64,000 nucleotides of DNA. Source: Phlebiopsis flavidoalba. Its lineage: Eukaryota > Basidiomycota > Agaricomycetes > Polyporales > Phanerochaetaceae. The notes beneath the pieces were generated by a model, which had not been told where the DNA came from, did no database searches, and worked only from the letters and a program-made list of their open reading frames with translations. Of this stretch, positions 1-11,605 are shown one piece after another. The translations under genes were made by a program, and so were the position numbers. The DNA lies in assembly GCA_035772785.1 (NCBI GenBank), contig JAOCPU010000084.1, forward strand, positions 1 through 64,000. The letters run 5' to 3'. The stretch's first letter is position 1. Every line of letters starts with the position of its first letter.

Positions 1-380
1 TGGCAGTGTGAGTCATACATGTCGAAGAGTGCCAGCTCAGCGACAGCTAACTAGAGTGACCCGCTGGTGATGTCTATTCTACAGCCTGCCCGAGGGTAAC
101 TATGAACAGATCCTTAACTCAGGTCCGTACTCCATCTTTCTACCTCAGTCCATGATATCATACAACCTATCCAGTCCATAGGCCTCGTCTCTAGTCCTAC
201 CTAGACCTAAGTACATGTGATGCATCCATTACCCATCCAGACCCTTGGTTGATGCGAACGTTATGGCGCGAGCTTTGTGGCGCGAGAACGCGCTTAAGTG
301 AGCGCTTGAGACTTATGGTGTCGAATATGAACGAAAATGAAAGGAAATTGACTAATAGGGCATAATCTGTGACACAAACT
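1..380 (+). repeat. LTR fragment, family L2, copy 1 (cut by window edge)
   Basis: This stretch matches 10,790-11,140 over about 350 bases with scattered substitutions and small indels, starting at GCAGTGTGAGT and ending near GGGCATAATCTGTGA. The second copy has a full LTR structure, so this one is read as the same LTR with its 5' part outside the window. Nothing coding is visible in it. Confidence 0.7.
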
Positions 381-1129
381 GAGGGCCCCAGATAGGGTGC
401 AAACAAGTACTTATACTGCTGCAGAGTCTACTTCAAATACATTGGTGAGGACTGATAGAGAATGTCTGATAATGAGCTGAACAATCTGCTGACTGATAAG
501 TCATGCACCCAATAACATTATAGCTCTTAAGCCTGTCTAATTAATACTACAAGGAAATTCGACCATCATCTTGAAGAAAATGAAATATTGTTGATGACAC
601 AACTACACTCATTGCAAAACACTTATAGCTACTTGAGTGCTGTCCTCCTGGCAATCTGGGAGAATTCTGTAGGTATTCCAGTGCTCATCTTATTTGTTTT
701 GGAGCCATCAGTCAGGAAATTTGCAGTGGAGTGGTAAAGATAGGTGCTGTCAGACATAGAAGCAGATGAAAAAGACAAAGATAGGGGCTGTGAAGTGGAG
801 GAGTGCAATGGTAGTTGGTAATTGGAGTAGAGAAGAGCAATTCGAAGCAGAATCGTGGTGCAAGGTAGAGAAGAGGCTCTAAGGGGCTGTTTGGGGAGCT
901 TAAACAAAACTGAGTAAGCAACTCAATGACTCAAGGTCCAAAGCGATGATTTTACGATGAAGGGCACGGATAAACAAAAAAAGCATTGATTGTGCACTCA
1001 ACAAAAAGCTATGGTTTAGGGCAATCAAATGGTGTACACAGAAGCAGGGAAAAGTCCAGTTGCGAGTAAATGTGAGGCTGGAAAATTGGGAATGGGTGGA
1101 TTATGATTATGAGCTTGTTCAGAGCTCGC

Positions 1130-1416
1130 AGCCATACCCTACTCAACTGGAATTCAGAACTCCAACCAGTGAAGTGCCAAGACACCAGACTGAGGAGTGG
1201 AGGGAGAAACCAAATGTATTGTAGCAGAGATATGGGATAAAAGAGACATACAAGCTGTGCTTTCAGGCGCAGGGTACTCAATTGCTCAATGACACAAATA
1301 CCACACATCTCTACAAAGTATAGTAAGGAAAGAGAGGAGAGAAATACAGGAACATCGAGAAATAATATCAAAGCTATGCAATGTGTGGCATAATATATAA
1401 GAAAGAAATAAACACA
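1130..1416 (+). repeat. Decayed Copia-type solo LTR
   Basis: It shares the order of landmarks of the better LTR copies at 5,690-5,958 and 7,734-8,073: a GTGCCA...ACCAGACTGAGG start block, TCAGGCGCAG...CAATTGCTCAATGACAC in the middle, then GAGAGAAATAC and TGTGGCAT...AAAGAAATAAACACA at the end. Many substitutions separate them, so it is an old copy. No internal region is attached. Confidence 0.5.
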
Positions 1417-2589
1417 CTCTCAGAGGTAGGATGAACCTTGATGCCTAATCCCACGGTAACAAAAATGCTACCAAAGTCTTAGATTCATACTTGCTGTTTG
1501 GCTCCCCAGAGCAGATAGCTTGCACACAAGCCTTTGTTTCAGACTGATACAGACAGTAATGGGATTGAGCTTATAAATTGGATTATACGATATAATGAAA
1601 AAATTAGTAACTGACAAGCCTCTGCTGCCTCTTCTTTCATGTAGTTTTTTATTTTTAGATGATATTCATTCCCTTGCATATTTATACTATCTATAGCCTC
1701 CCCTGTACTATTGCTATTTCTAGCAACTCCACTTGCATCCAATGCCTGCGCACAGCTCAGTGCCATAGCACATTGTGCATCCTTCTTCTTTCTGTTCTCC
1801 ATGAAAAAGTCGCACATGTCAAGTATCCTTTCAACATGTAGATGCAAAGACTTTGATTGCAAAAGAACTAACAGTTTGCTATGGATAATAACTGTGTACA
1901 GAGGCTTGGTAAGCAGAAGGAGTTGTTGTTAGGGGTTTGGGTCATGTAGGGGAGGTGATATCCACCCTTGCTTGTCCACATATGCCTCTTTAGTTAATGG
2001 TGGCCACATCAAGGTGCGCACTGTGTCAACTTGCTCCAACAAATAGTAGAGTTGAATGAAGTATGATGAATGCCTTGTGAGAATGTTGTATAATATCCGC
2101 CTGGACTTAGCCAGCTTTCAATGTAATGGCAGTTATGCTCCAGACTGACCTATTATAATAATCAAACTCAAACTCACCGCAAATGCTAGAAAGTGTCTCT
2201 TAAAAGCACCAGTGTGAGACTTCAACAAGAGTAGTTCTGACTTGCCAAGCATTTTCCATGGAGCTGTGCCAAATACAGCGGGGAATTTTAGAATTTACCC
2301 AAGTCTACAGAGGGGAGGTGAGAGATTCAGAAAAAAGTACTGAAGGCTTAAAGAAGTCTCAGGTGGCTATCTATCAGGCAGAAATGGAGTACGGCATCAC
2401 ATACAGCAAAGATAAATACACAGATTGACAAAATAGGAGTTTTCAAGCATCAACTTTCGCTCCCACTGCTCTCATTGACTCTGTGCATGGAATGTCCACC
2501 AGTGCACATCCCATGATGAAGCATGGATTGCCATGTTTTGAACTGCTCGATGCTGTTACCAGGTGGGTCTACACCTGAAACCCAGACTC

Positions 2590-2840
2590 CCTATTGAGAA
2601 CTGATCAGAAGAGTGCCAGGCTATCAAACTGAGAAGTGGAGCGAATATGAGTGTAGCACAGCAAACTGAAGAGAAGCTGTGCCTCTGGACTTGCTTAATT
2701 GCGCAATAAGCAACTCAAATACAAGTCTCAAACTATAGATAGGAGTAATAGCTGGAAATATGAGAGAAATCAGTAAAAACGCGTATAAAGGTTATGAAAG
2801 TGCTGGAAAGCTACATGTAAGCGGTTGAAGGATTGCTTAG
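2590..2840 (+). repeat. Very decayed Copia-type LTR
   Basis: The block GAGTGCCAGGCTATCAAACTG at 2,610 onwards, followed by GAAGAGAAGCTGTGCC, TGCGCAATAAG and ATATGAGAGAAAT, follows the same order as the Copia LTR copies but with heavy divergence. Its ends cannot be fixed. Confidence 0.35.
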
Positions 2841-3275
2841 AAGTAAGGAAAAATGTGTTTAGTGTGATGTAGTGGGAGGTAATCTCACGGTATATCAATC
2901 TATTGCAGAGTTGGACAAAACACATAGGTTGAGGTTGGCAGAGTTTCACTTGTTCTCCGCATCATGTTCTCAAATCCTCATGTCTCAATTCACTATAGGG
3001 AAACTTCATAATTGGAATAGTCAGTGAAAATGTTTACCCTCTGGCTGGCATGTGAAACTGATTCGACCTCTCTGTCTCAGATTCTGCGCCTGTTACAAAA
3101 GAATTGGTCGTGCAATATGCAAGCGCCCCTTCAACCTTTTGCAAGCAATATAAAACTCTTCGCTGCATAGCTTTCCGGGACTGTTAGGATCCTTCTATAT
3201 GATTTTCCTTGATTTCTCTGTACACACATCCCTCCTGGGAGGCCTCCCTGAGTTGACTTGTGTAGTGTTTAAGTA

Positions 3276-3607
3276 TAGGCCCAGTTCATTTCCGGGTCCA
3301 TCACATGATCTTGTGACATCACGCTTGGCGGAGAGAAAATACGTTTTAATTCAAAGGAGCAAACTCCTCCGTAGTGTGCCACTTTTGAGCAAGTTATAAA
3401 AACCGCACGATTGTACATTACATGTAAGGCCACAGTTCTGCGGTTTTTTGATTTTTCAAAAGCTGGCGATGTGTGAAAGAGGAGTTTGCGACGGAACCAT
3501 CAAAAACCTCGCAGAATTGGGCGCTAAAGCAATATTTTGGCAGGAGATTGGGCTTAGCGCTCGAATGTCACACGGTGTCACAAGGACCCGAAAATGAACT
3601 GGGTCTA
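3276..3607. mobile_element. MITE-like inverted-repeat element (332 bases)
   Basis: The left end (3,276-3,300) TAGGCCCAGTTCATTTCC and the right end (3,583-3,607), read in reverse complement as TAGACCCAGTTCATTTTC, form a 24-25 base terminal inverted repeat that continues into GGGTCC. The inverted similarity extends through the adjacent TTGTGACA blocks. There is no coding content. The target duplication is unclear; a TA is possible on both sides. It is probably a non-autonomous DNA transposon. Confidence 0.65.
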
Positions 3608-3985
3608 TCTTAAGTCACAGGACAATTAAGGTGCATCCGGGTTTATCTCTGAGGGCATGGGCTTGAAACTTCTCTCTTTGCTGGCACACCCCAATTTCTG
3701 GGTCAGCACACCGCATCTTTGTTACAATATACCTAGTTGCCTACATCAGCCTTCAGTTAGGTGCTTCTTGCACTTCTCTGATCAAGCTTTTATCTCCAGT
3801 CCATAATTAAGACCTGATTAGTCAGGTAGGTGGGGCAGAGAGAATTGTGTCCTGTCTCGACTGCCAATACAAAGCAAGTTGTTGTGAAGCAATGGTTCCG
3901 TAGGCCGTACTCCATCATTTGTGAATGGACATTATTTGTTCTTTCCCAAATAAATGCTTGAACCTCCCGAGATCAGAGTCAATGG
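3608..3985. other. No gene; unassigned sequence
   Basis: No coding signal, RNA gene or further repeat structure was recognised between the MITE-like element and the inverted LTR. Confidence 0.5.
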
Positions 3986-4342
3986 TGTTTTGTTTCTTGT
4001 TTGTACATGATTCCACGCCTTTCCTCCTCCAATATCGCTTCCCAGAACTTCTATGACCCTTTCACATTATTTCTCGATTTTTTTATACCTCGCGCCGCTA
4101 TTTTTCTGAGCTTTAGTTGTAGACTTCTGTAGTGCTCGAGTCACCCGGTTGATTAACCGCAACGGGTGCGTCTTATGTCTGGGGGCTTGGCTTGGTGCTT
4201 CTCTTCAGCTGCTCACTAACTCTCCAGCCTTCAGGACAGTATGCTTGTAACTTTGCTGTAATACATTCAGCTGCTACACACTCCCAGCCCTCAGTCTGGT
4301 GGTCAGTCACTCTACTGGGTCAAGTTCTGACTCCCAGTTGAG
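3986..4342 (+). repeat. Copia LTR, copy A (coding direction +)
   Basis: It begins TGTTTTGTTTC and is the reverse complement of the LTR copies at 5,690-5,958 and 7,734-8,073. Shared blocks include CCACGCCTTTC, GTTGTAGACTT, GGGTGCGTCTTATG and CAGTCTGGTG. It would be the 5' LTR of a plus-strand Copia copy whose remaining internal piece is the integrase fragment at 4,690-5,560. Confidence 0.7.
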
Positions 4343-4689
4343 CAAATAGATATGCAAATAGATACTAAGGAGTACCAATTACTCGAAATGTTTTGAATGA
4401 AGGTAGTAGAACACAACAGATTATACTATTGATTTCAAAACATGGGCAACAATACCATAGGGACAAATCCAGAGATTGGAGTTGGGTAGATGTCACAGAA
4501 GTAGTGTTCCCTTATTCAAATTCACTGAGCTTTGATGATTTGATTAGCGCAATCATATAAGCCTATAAGCGAGACTTGTCATACAGGTAAGCTGAATGCT
4601 GCTCCATTTCCTCTCCCCCACTTGATTGCCAATAGCACACTCTGGTTATTGCTACTGGATGAACCTCCATTGATGTCTCTTCTCTTTCA

Positions 4690-5560
4690 GAAGCGGTTTT
4701 GCTCATGAACAGCTAAGGGAGAGCGAAGCCTAATTTTCCGCGTTTTCAGCAATACAAAGTGCATGCTGAAAGACTGGGCAAAAGCCCCTTGCTTTGCGCA
4801 ATGACAATGGTGGGGGGGTACATCAGCAAGGAATTCAACACTCTCCGCAGTGAACTTGGAATAAAGGAGGCAACACATTGGCACAAGCTACTCTCAGTAG
4901 AACAGTGCAACCCTGGCTAAGGGCATTGCTGGCCTATGTTCTCTAAACCGCGTTTTACTGTTCTCGTTTTGGATGAGGCATCATCTTCGCTCAATGCGCA
5001 TCTTTCACTGCTGTTCCACCTCTGCATCAGGCAGGAATGACGACCTTCGAAGCCCCTTATGGGCAGTAGCCTGGTGTCTCGTATTTACGTGTCTGGGGGT
5101 GTCTAGCCCCATGTGCATGTGCAAAAGGACAAGTGTGTTGCATTGGACCCCTACATGGATAGATAAAACCTGCACCAGCTATCCACCCAGCTAACAAGGG
5201 TTGGAAGTTCCACAATCCACCAACAATGATGGCTAGCATTGCTGAATGTGCTGTCTTTGAAAAATCATTACCTCTCTGAAACAAAAGGTCTGGGCTAGTT
5301 TCATCCTTTCCACTTCTACCCCTTTCAAGAACCTGTTTTTAAAACAATTCCTTCATAGGTTTGACTCTACTGCTTTAGTTTCCTGCAGAGGCTCAGCTGC
5401 CTCATGTTGGAGGGAGAGCTGTCCTGCAGCGTACTCTGCGCGCCTGGTAATCCTCTTCCTCCTCGGCCTCGCACCCTCTCTCTCCGCCACTGATTGCGCC
5501 CCTGGTCCTGCACCTGCTCTTGCTCCTGCAGCGAATGAGGTAGACATCCCTAACACCTTA
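4690..5560 (+). pseudogene. Copia integrase fragment, inverted relative to its neighbour
   Basis: On the plus strand short frames match the integrase C-terminal part of the neighbouring minus-strand element: a segment around 5,040-5,110 reads like FEAPYG...YLRVWGC, followed by MCMCKRTSV. The Glu/Gln/Ala-rich stretch found antisense at 5,353-5,556 has its counterpart at 8,100-8,340. All frames are broken by stops and shifts, so this is a dead fragment. It ends where the LTR of the next element begins. Confidence 0.7.
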
Positions 5561-5689
5561 CTTTGCCTGTCCCTCTCAAGGTCGTTCTGAGCAGTGTTCC
5601 AGGGCCTGCTGCATCAGTCTGGTTTCAGGACCTGCAACTGGGTTTGGTTTTGCAACCTGGTGCATCAACTAATGAACTGGGAGTCAGAG

Positions 5690-5958
5690 CTCAACCAGTG
5701 GAGTGCCAGAACACCAGACTGAAGGCTGGAGTGAGCAGCCAAAGAGAAGCCCAAGCCAAGCCCTCAGGCATAAGACGCACTCGGGCGCTTGATCGCCCAG
5801 TGACTCGAACACTACACAAGTCTACAACTAGAGCTAGGAAAAAATAGAGAGAAATATGGAGAAATCGAGGAATAGTATGGAAGGGTCATCAAGAGTCATG
5901 GGAAGTACATTAAGAGCAGAGAAAGGCGTGGCATCAACATACAATACAGAAACGAACA
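5690..5958 (-). repeat. Copia 3' LTR, copy B
   Basis: On the minus strand it starts TGTTCGTTTCTG at 5,958, directly after the purine tract at the end of pol, which fixes it as the 3' LTR. It matches the copy at 7,734-8,073 closely, including GAGTGCCAG, CATAAGACGCAC and CAAGTCTACAACTAGAGC. The left end is uncertain between 5,640 and 5,690. Confidence 0.8.
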
Positions 5959-5959
5959 C

Positions 5960-7600
5960 TCCCCCCTGATGCAGCACATCTCTGCAGCATCTCTTCTCCC
6001 AAAATCCAAGGCATCTACTCCAAGCCCCATAAGAGCTCGAAGTTCAGTCACCTTCGACACAGGCAATGCCTTAGTTAAAAGGTCCCTCAGTGGAAACGTA
6101 TTCAGGAGCAATCTCTCCCTCTTCAACAACATCACGCAGCCAGTAAAGGCGCAGTTGGATGTGTTTCAAGCGTCCATGATGCTCAGGATTTTTTTTGCTA
6201 CTGCAATAGCACAGTTATTATCCATATAGAGCTTCGATGGTGAGTGCTTCAGAGAGATAGTAACCAAGCTCAGTGAGCAGATTAGCGCATCCAGGCAATG
6301 TCTCTGCCAGCTCCCACACAGCAGCCAAGATATTCCGCTTCAGTAGTTGACTGTAGCAACTGCTGTCCGCAATTTGGAGCTCCAGTCCACAGCTCCAGTC
6401 CAAACTTGAGCACATATGCGCCAGTAGAACGCAAAGTGTCTTCGCCAGCATAGTCAGCATCAAAGTATGTCACAAAGAGCTTATCTTCCTTTGAAGGACC
6501 ATAAGTAAATCGCAGGTCGAGTGTGCCCTTGAGATACCGGAACAGATTGTGCTTGACCTGCTTGCCAGTGCGCTTTACCAGGGTTCGCATTGAAGCGAGC
6601 CAGCAAAGACACCAGCATAAGCAATGTCAGGCTTGGGTACATGTAGCCAGGTACATTTTGAGAGAACCAACTGCACCAAGGTATGGAACCTTTGCCATGA
6701 ATGCCTTATCCTCATCAGTGGAGGGCTATCAGAGGACGAAAGGCGGACCATAGGCACCATAGGCGTTCTTACAGGTGAGCAATCAGAGAAGCCATACCGC
6801 TCGAGCATATCAGTGATATACTGACGCTGTGACAGCGAAATGCGGCGGTTGGGACGATCCCCAGCAATCTCTATGCTCAATAAAAACGACGGTGGGACCA
6901 AGGTCGCACAGTTTGAAAGCTGTAAAAAGCTCCTGCACCATCTGGTCAGATTGCTGCAGTGGTCTTGGAAGCAACTTGTGATGTCGTCAATGAAGACTGG
7001 CACTATCAGGCGCACAGAGTCTCGACGATAAACGTACAGGGACGCATCTGAATGCAACCGACTAAAGCCAAGCTTCAACAGTGTGGCATGCAGAGTCTTG
7101 TTCCACACTCGCCCTGCCTGCTTAAGCCCATACAATGACTTCACCAGCTTCAGAACGTCGCCAGGATTGCCGAAGTGGAAGCCAGCCTGTGGTGGCTGCT
7201 GCATATAGATCTCTTCCTCAAGTTCACCATTGATGAAGGCACGAAAAATGACCAATGAGCGCAGATCAAGGTCTTCCAGGGCAGAGATAGCAAGCGCTGT
7301 ATAGAGCGTTGCCATGCGCACTGTTGGAGCAAAGGTTTCAACAAAGTTGTAATCATGGCGTTGTGAATAGCCTTTGGCAACCAGTCTAGCCCTGTAACGC
7401 TCCAGCGCCCCATCAGAGAGAAACTTCTGGCTAGAGACGTTTCTCCTCTGGCTAAAGACCTATCTGCAACCAATCGCCTTTTTACCAGGTGGCAAGAGGG
7501 CATGGAGCCCAAGTTCCATTTGCAATATGTGTTTCAATCTCGACCTGGCTTGCAGCTCTCTACTGATCTGCATCTGAACGCTTCATAGCCTCATACCAAT
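5960..7600 (-). pseudogene. Copia reverse transcriptase and RNase H
   Basis: From 7,600 downwards the minus strand reads YEAMKRSDADQ and HIANGTW, the usual opening of the Copia RT domain. Next come KSLYGLKQAGRVWNK, the catalytic FIDD (Copia usually has YVDD) near 7,000, and then RNase H with FDADYAGEDTLRSTGAYV (about 6,400-6,470), STEAEYLG, and the tail DLLTKALP (about 6,070). Stops and frameshifts interrupt it at least three times. It would have copied the element's RNA into DNA in cytoplasmic particles. Confidence 0.9.
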
Positions 7601-7733
7601 TGGTAAGGCAAGCGCCATGTGCAGAGTTCGCCTTCAACGTGAGCTCATCATCGCTCTCATCATGCAACCCATCAAGCACCTCATCCTCCGAAGGAGGGTG
7701 ATGTACAGGCTCTGGCAGAGGTGGTGGACAATG

Positions 7734-8073
7734 TCTTGTTACTGGGACGTCAGAAACTCGACCAGTTAGAGTGCCAGAAGACCAGACTGAAAGCTGGAGC
7801 GATTGTTACAGCGAAGATAGAGCATACTGACCCAAATGCTGGAGTGAAAAACTAAAGAGAAGCCCAAGCCAAGCCTCAGACATAAGACGCACCCGGGCGC
7901 TTAATCGCCCGGTGACTCCTCGAACACTACACAAGTCTACAACTAGAGCTTGGACAAAAAATAGAGGGAAATACGGAGACATAGAGAAGTAAATATGGAA
8001 GGGTCATAAAAGTCATGGAAGCTACATAAGAGCAAAGAAAGGCGTGGCATCACATACAATAGAGAAACGAACA
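7734..8073 (-). repeat. Copia solo LTR, copy C, inserted into pol
   Basis: This 340-base LTR interrupts the linker between integrase and reverse transcriptase. The pentamer CAATG stands on both sides (7,729-7,733 and 8,074-8,078), as expected for the 5-base target duplication of Copia elements. On the minus strand it opens TGTTCGTTTC. Because it matches the host element's own LTR family, it is a later insertion of a sister element reduced to a solo LTR by recombination. Confidence 0.85.
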
Positions 8074-8075
8074 CA

Positions 8076-9130
8076 ATGCTGAATTTTCCACCACCACCAG
8101 GAGGTCTGGCTCATTCACTGCAGAAGCAGGGACCAAGCGCAGGACAAGGAGGCGCAATAGGCGGTGGAGAGGAGGAGTGCGAAGCCCGGGAGGAGGATCA
8201 GCAGGAACAGAGTGCGCTGCAGGCAGACTCTTCCCCCCAACATGAGGCTGCTGAGCATCTGCAGGAGACTGAGATGAGCAAGGCTCAAGCCCAGGAGGAG
8301 ACAGTCCAGGAACAGGTTCCAGAGAGGGGTGGGAGTGGAAAGCAGGAAGACTGGCCCCCAGTCCCCTCGTCCCAGGGAAGTCACACTCGTCCAAAAACAG
8401 CGCGTGCAGCAATAGCGACCTTCTTTGTGTCTGGATTGTAGAACCTTCAACTCTTGTAGCCAGGTGGATAGCCAATGAAGATTGACCTTCTCTATATGAG
8501 AGCCCCAGCGCACCACGCTTGTCCTTTTGCACATGCACATATGCCAGACACCCCCAGATGCGCAAATGCGAGACATCTGGTTTCCGGCCATAGAAGGCTT
8601 CAAAAGGGCGTTTACTCCAGGGTTGTGCAGAGGTGGGACAGTGGTTAAGGACGTGTACCAGCGAAGACAAGGCCTCCTCCCAGAACAAAGGCGGTAAACG
8701 AGCTTCAGAGAGCATAGCAGTGATGCCCTCAGCTAGAGTGTGGTTGAAACGCTCAGCAACACCATTCTGCTGAGGTCGATTGCGCCACAGTGTGCTGCCT
8801 TTCAATGCCCGTGCTCAGTGCAGAAAGCGTTGAACTCCTTGCTGATGTACCCCCTTTATCCTTGTCGTTGCGCAGAGCAAGGAGCTTATGCCCCAGTCTG
8901 AGCTTCAGCACGCGCTTTGTATTGCTGGAAAGAACCGCGCTCCCAAACTCCAGGAGTTGTCAACAAAGGTGATCTAGTAGCACAATAACCAGAGTGTGTG
9001 CGCAAGGACGAGAAGGGGGCCATGGACATCAGAATGGATGAGTTGGACCGTGGTTTTATCGCGACGATTAAGCGCCGAGAGAGGGAATGGAGCAAGCGTT
9101 CAGCTTGCCTGCAAGACGAGGCTCACATAT
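8076..9130 (-). pseudogene. Copia integrase core and C-terminal part
   Basis: The minus strand shows VQLIHSDVHGPL near 9,040 (start of the catalytic core, first Asp), NRPQQNGVAERFNHTL near 8,770 (third catalytic residue region), LPPLFWEEAL, and the conserved tail FEAFYGRKPDVSHLRIWGC near 8,580. Pieces lie in different frames. After the core comes a Pro/Ser-rich linker, cut by the solo LTR at 8,073. Confidence 0.85.
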
Positions 9131-9700
9131 GGGATCTGCAGGCTGCGATGCGCTAAGCTTCAACCCAGTTACTGCACCACTATTAGCGAGCTTGCGCACA
9201 TCTTCAAAGTGAAAGTGAGCAAAGCGGCGATGCCAAAAGTGTCTCGTTGAGGGGCAGAGTAGAGGTGGAGGAGAAATGAGCAGAAACACAAGGGAGGCCA
9301 GACAGAACCGTTCCATCGAGGTAGGCAGTGTTAAATGCATCGATTGTAGCAGAGAAGAGTGTATGGTGTCACAACCAAAGTCCACGCAGTTAGAATAGAT
9401 GTGAACGTTGAAACGATGGCATCGAGTAAGTAAGGAATAGAGAATAGAGAACAGATTTGATCCAAGTGCAAAGACATGGCAAGACTCTGCTAAACTCTGC
9501 CGCGTGCGCTGACTTCTCCACTGGAGCAAACACCACAGACCCTACACTCTCAGAGTGGATAATGGCATCATTGGCAAGGCGGATAGCTTCCCGATGCGCG
9601 AAGGAGTGTAGTTGCCCAGAACCAATAGCAATGAGGTGTCATATGAGCAGTGGCGCCTGTGTCTGCAGTCCAGAGGTGGTAGCAGCGTGCTCTAGCGAGG
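9068..9700 (-). pseudogene. Copia protease and GAG-pre-integrase
   Basis: The minus strand at about 9,637-9,680 reads WTADTGATAHMTPH, the Copia aspartic protease active site (D-T-G). Further down, HRRFAHFHFEDVRKLAN and PICEPRLAGKLNA (9,110-9,270) form the GAG-pre-integrase domain with its C/H positions. The frame shifts between the two. Nothing of gag remains beyond the hairpin element. Confidence 0.8.
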
Positions 9701-9708
9701 TGCAGATG

Positions 9709-10568
9709 TAGACAAAGTAATGCAATTGGGCTTTGACACCACTTGGAAACAATGGCTTATAACTTGTTAAGCTCATGATGGTAGCCATAAGCTGTATAAT
9801 TGTATACAAATATATGTAGTATTTTATTATTATGTCATATTACCATATATAGCAATTGCTTACGAGATAAATGGAATATATATCATTTTTGAACAGAACA
9901 AGGAATAGCTTTGTAAGAGCTAAAATGAAATTGTGATATAAAATCTTTATATACTGAAATTCACTTCATATACATACTTAACTTCACAAGCATCCTTAGC
10001 AAATCAATGCAGTATCCATTGTAGAGAATTTATGCAATTGCATTTTGCAGTTATTATGTTTAAAACTAAAACTATAATATTACATATTTGAACAAGATTG
10101 CATATATCCAAGCCTTGGCCAGATATTGATGTAAGACTTAGAAAAGACTGTATTATGTCCATTATTTAAACTGCTTTCTAGCGAATATTTTAGAAAGCAA
10201 TTTAAATTTAGTATGGCAATTGCAAAACATAATTGCATAAATGCTCTATAATGAATAGCTTTGATTGGCCAAGATGTGAATTTATGTCTGTATATGCGGT
10301 AATTGTAGCATAAAAATATTTCACCTCACTATTTTACCCTAGTTCTTATAAGCTATTCCTTGTTATGCTCAAAAATGATATATATTCCATTTATCTCGTA
10401 AAGGAATTGCTATACATTGGAATATGTGTATAATAATAAAATACTAAAAGAGTATATACATATGGTTTGTATACAATTTTACAGCTTTTGACTACCTCAC
10501 AAGTTTAACAAGTTATAAGCCATTGTTTCCAAGTGCTCAAAGCCCAATTGCATTCCTTTTGTCTGCAA
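9709..10568. mobile_element. Hairpin (foldback) element, about 860 bases
   Basis: The two halves are inverted copies. TGCAATTGGGCTTTGA at 9,721 mirrors the stretch near 10,540; AACAAGGAATAGCTT (9,899) mirrors 10,340-10,365; and AATTTATGCAATTGCA (10,026) mirrors the region near 10,235. The arms are about 350-400 bases and meet near 10,140. There is no coding capacity. The element lies immediately upstream of the Copia protease, where gag should start, so it probably inserted there. Confidence 0.85.
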
Positions 10569-10655
10569 CTGTAAGTAATATTCATAGCACAATCCCACTT
10601 GATTATCATGAAAACCCTACTTACTCACCTGTATGTGTTGCTAAAGGGGGGAGAG

Positions 10656-11160
10656 TGTAAAAACACCAGATAGAGTGCGACAGGTGTAACAAGGATATGG
10701 GAGAATCTTAATGATATTGTTAGGCTTGGAGCTTAAGGCCACAAGCGTACCTCATTTTATACTACATGTGAGCCCAGTTCTCTAACAATGTCGTCAATGA
10801 GCTGGGCAGTGTGAGTTATATATATCGTAAGAGTGCCAGCTCAGCAACAGCTAACCAGAGTGATCCGCTGGCAATGTCTATTCAATAGCCTGCCCGAGGT
10901 AACTATGACGGATCCTTAACTCAGATCCGTATACCTCATTCCATGATATCATACAACCTACTCCAGTCTATAGACCTCGTTCTAGTTCCTACCCTAGACC
11001 TAAGTACATATGATGTATTCATTATCCATCACCATACCCTTGGTTGATGCAAACATTGTGGCGCAAGCTTTGTGGTATGGAACATGCTTAAGTGAGCGCT
11101 TTTGAATAATTGACTAATAGGGCATAATCTGTGATATTTAATATAAGGACACTCCTAACA
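10656..11160 (+). repeat. LTR, family L2, copy 2, with polypurine tract
   Basis: A purine tract AAAGGGGGGAGAG (10,643-10,655) directly precedes TGTAAAAACACC, and the unit ends CTCCTAACA, so the LTR has the usual TG...CA ends and is a 3' LTR on the plus strand. Its second half matches bases 1-380. No pol of this family remains next to it; the space to the first copy is filled by other elements. Confidence 0.7.
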
Positions 11161-11605
11161 GTTTCTTTAGCACATATACCACACTAATAAAGGCTTTCTT
11201 TTGGAATCTATATATGTAACCATATATGATAAACTATTAGTATACAATAAGCAAATATCAATAATAAAACTTGGGTCAGTGAAGGATTCGTTTCTTATAT
11301 GCAACAATTAATAAACATATGGAATCTTATATAGTCCCAGCAAAGTATTTTGAATAATCTTAGATAATCATGTGCACGTAAGCATGCATAATATGTAATT
11401 GACATTATTATGAAGTAAATATTGATTTTTTGTGTCAAAGTTATAGTGATTAACAAGCATGTGTCACATTTGGATAATGAGCATCTAAAGAATATTTCAT
11501 AAAACGGATCGTCGTTTAGGTAGCTGCTGAAAAAAGCTATGATCTTTTTGCAAAATACTATGCTAATAAAGGTTCTCGCGCTTTCAATGATCTGCCCACA
11601 TATTA

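Larger units (their letters stand above)
381..3275. other. AT-rich tract without a gene
   Basis: No protein family is recognisable in any frame. The longer open frames here (for example 629-907 and 1,009-1,371 on the minus strand) are low-complexity and lie partly over LTR-like sequence. Two strongly decayed copies of the Copia LTR are listed separately at 1,130-1,416 and 2,590-2,840. The rest looks like unidentified old repeat. Confidence 0.6.
5660..9708 (-). mobile_element. Degenerate Ty1/Copia retrotransposon, 5'-truncated
   Basis: Read on the minus strand the order is protease, GAG-pre-integrase, integrase, reverse transcriptase, RNase H, then a purine tract (AGGGGGGAG, 5,959-5,967) and the 3' LTR (about 5,690-5,958). 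This order defines Copia. Gag and the 5' LTR are missing: the sequence stops at the hairpin element starting near 9,709. A second LTR has inserted between the integrase and reverse transcriptase parts (7,734-8,073). Stops and frameshifts are frequent, so the element is inactive. Confidence 0.9.
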
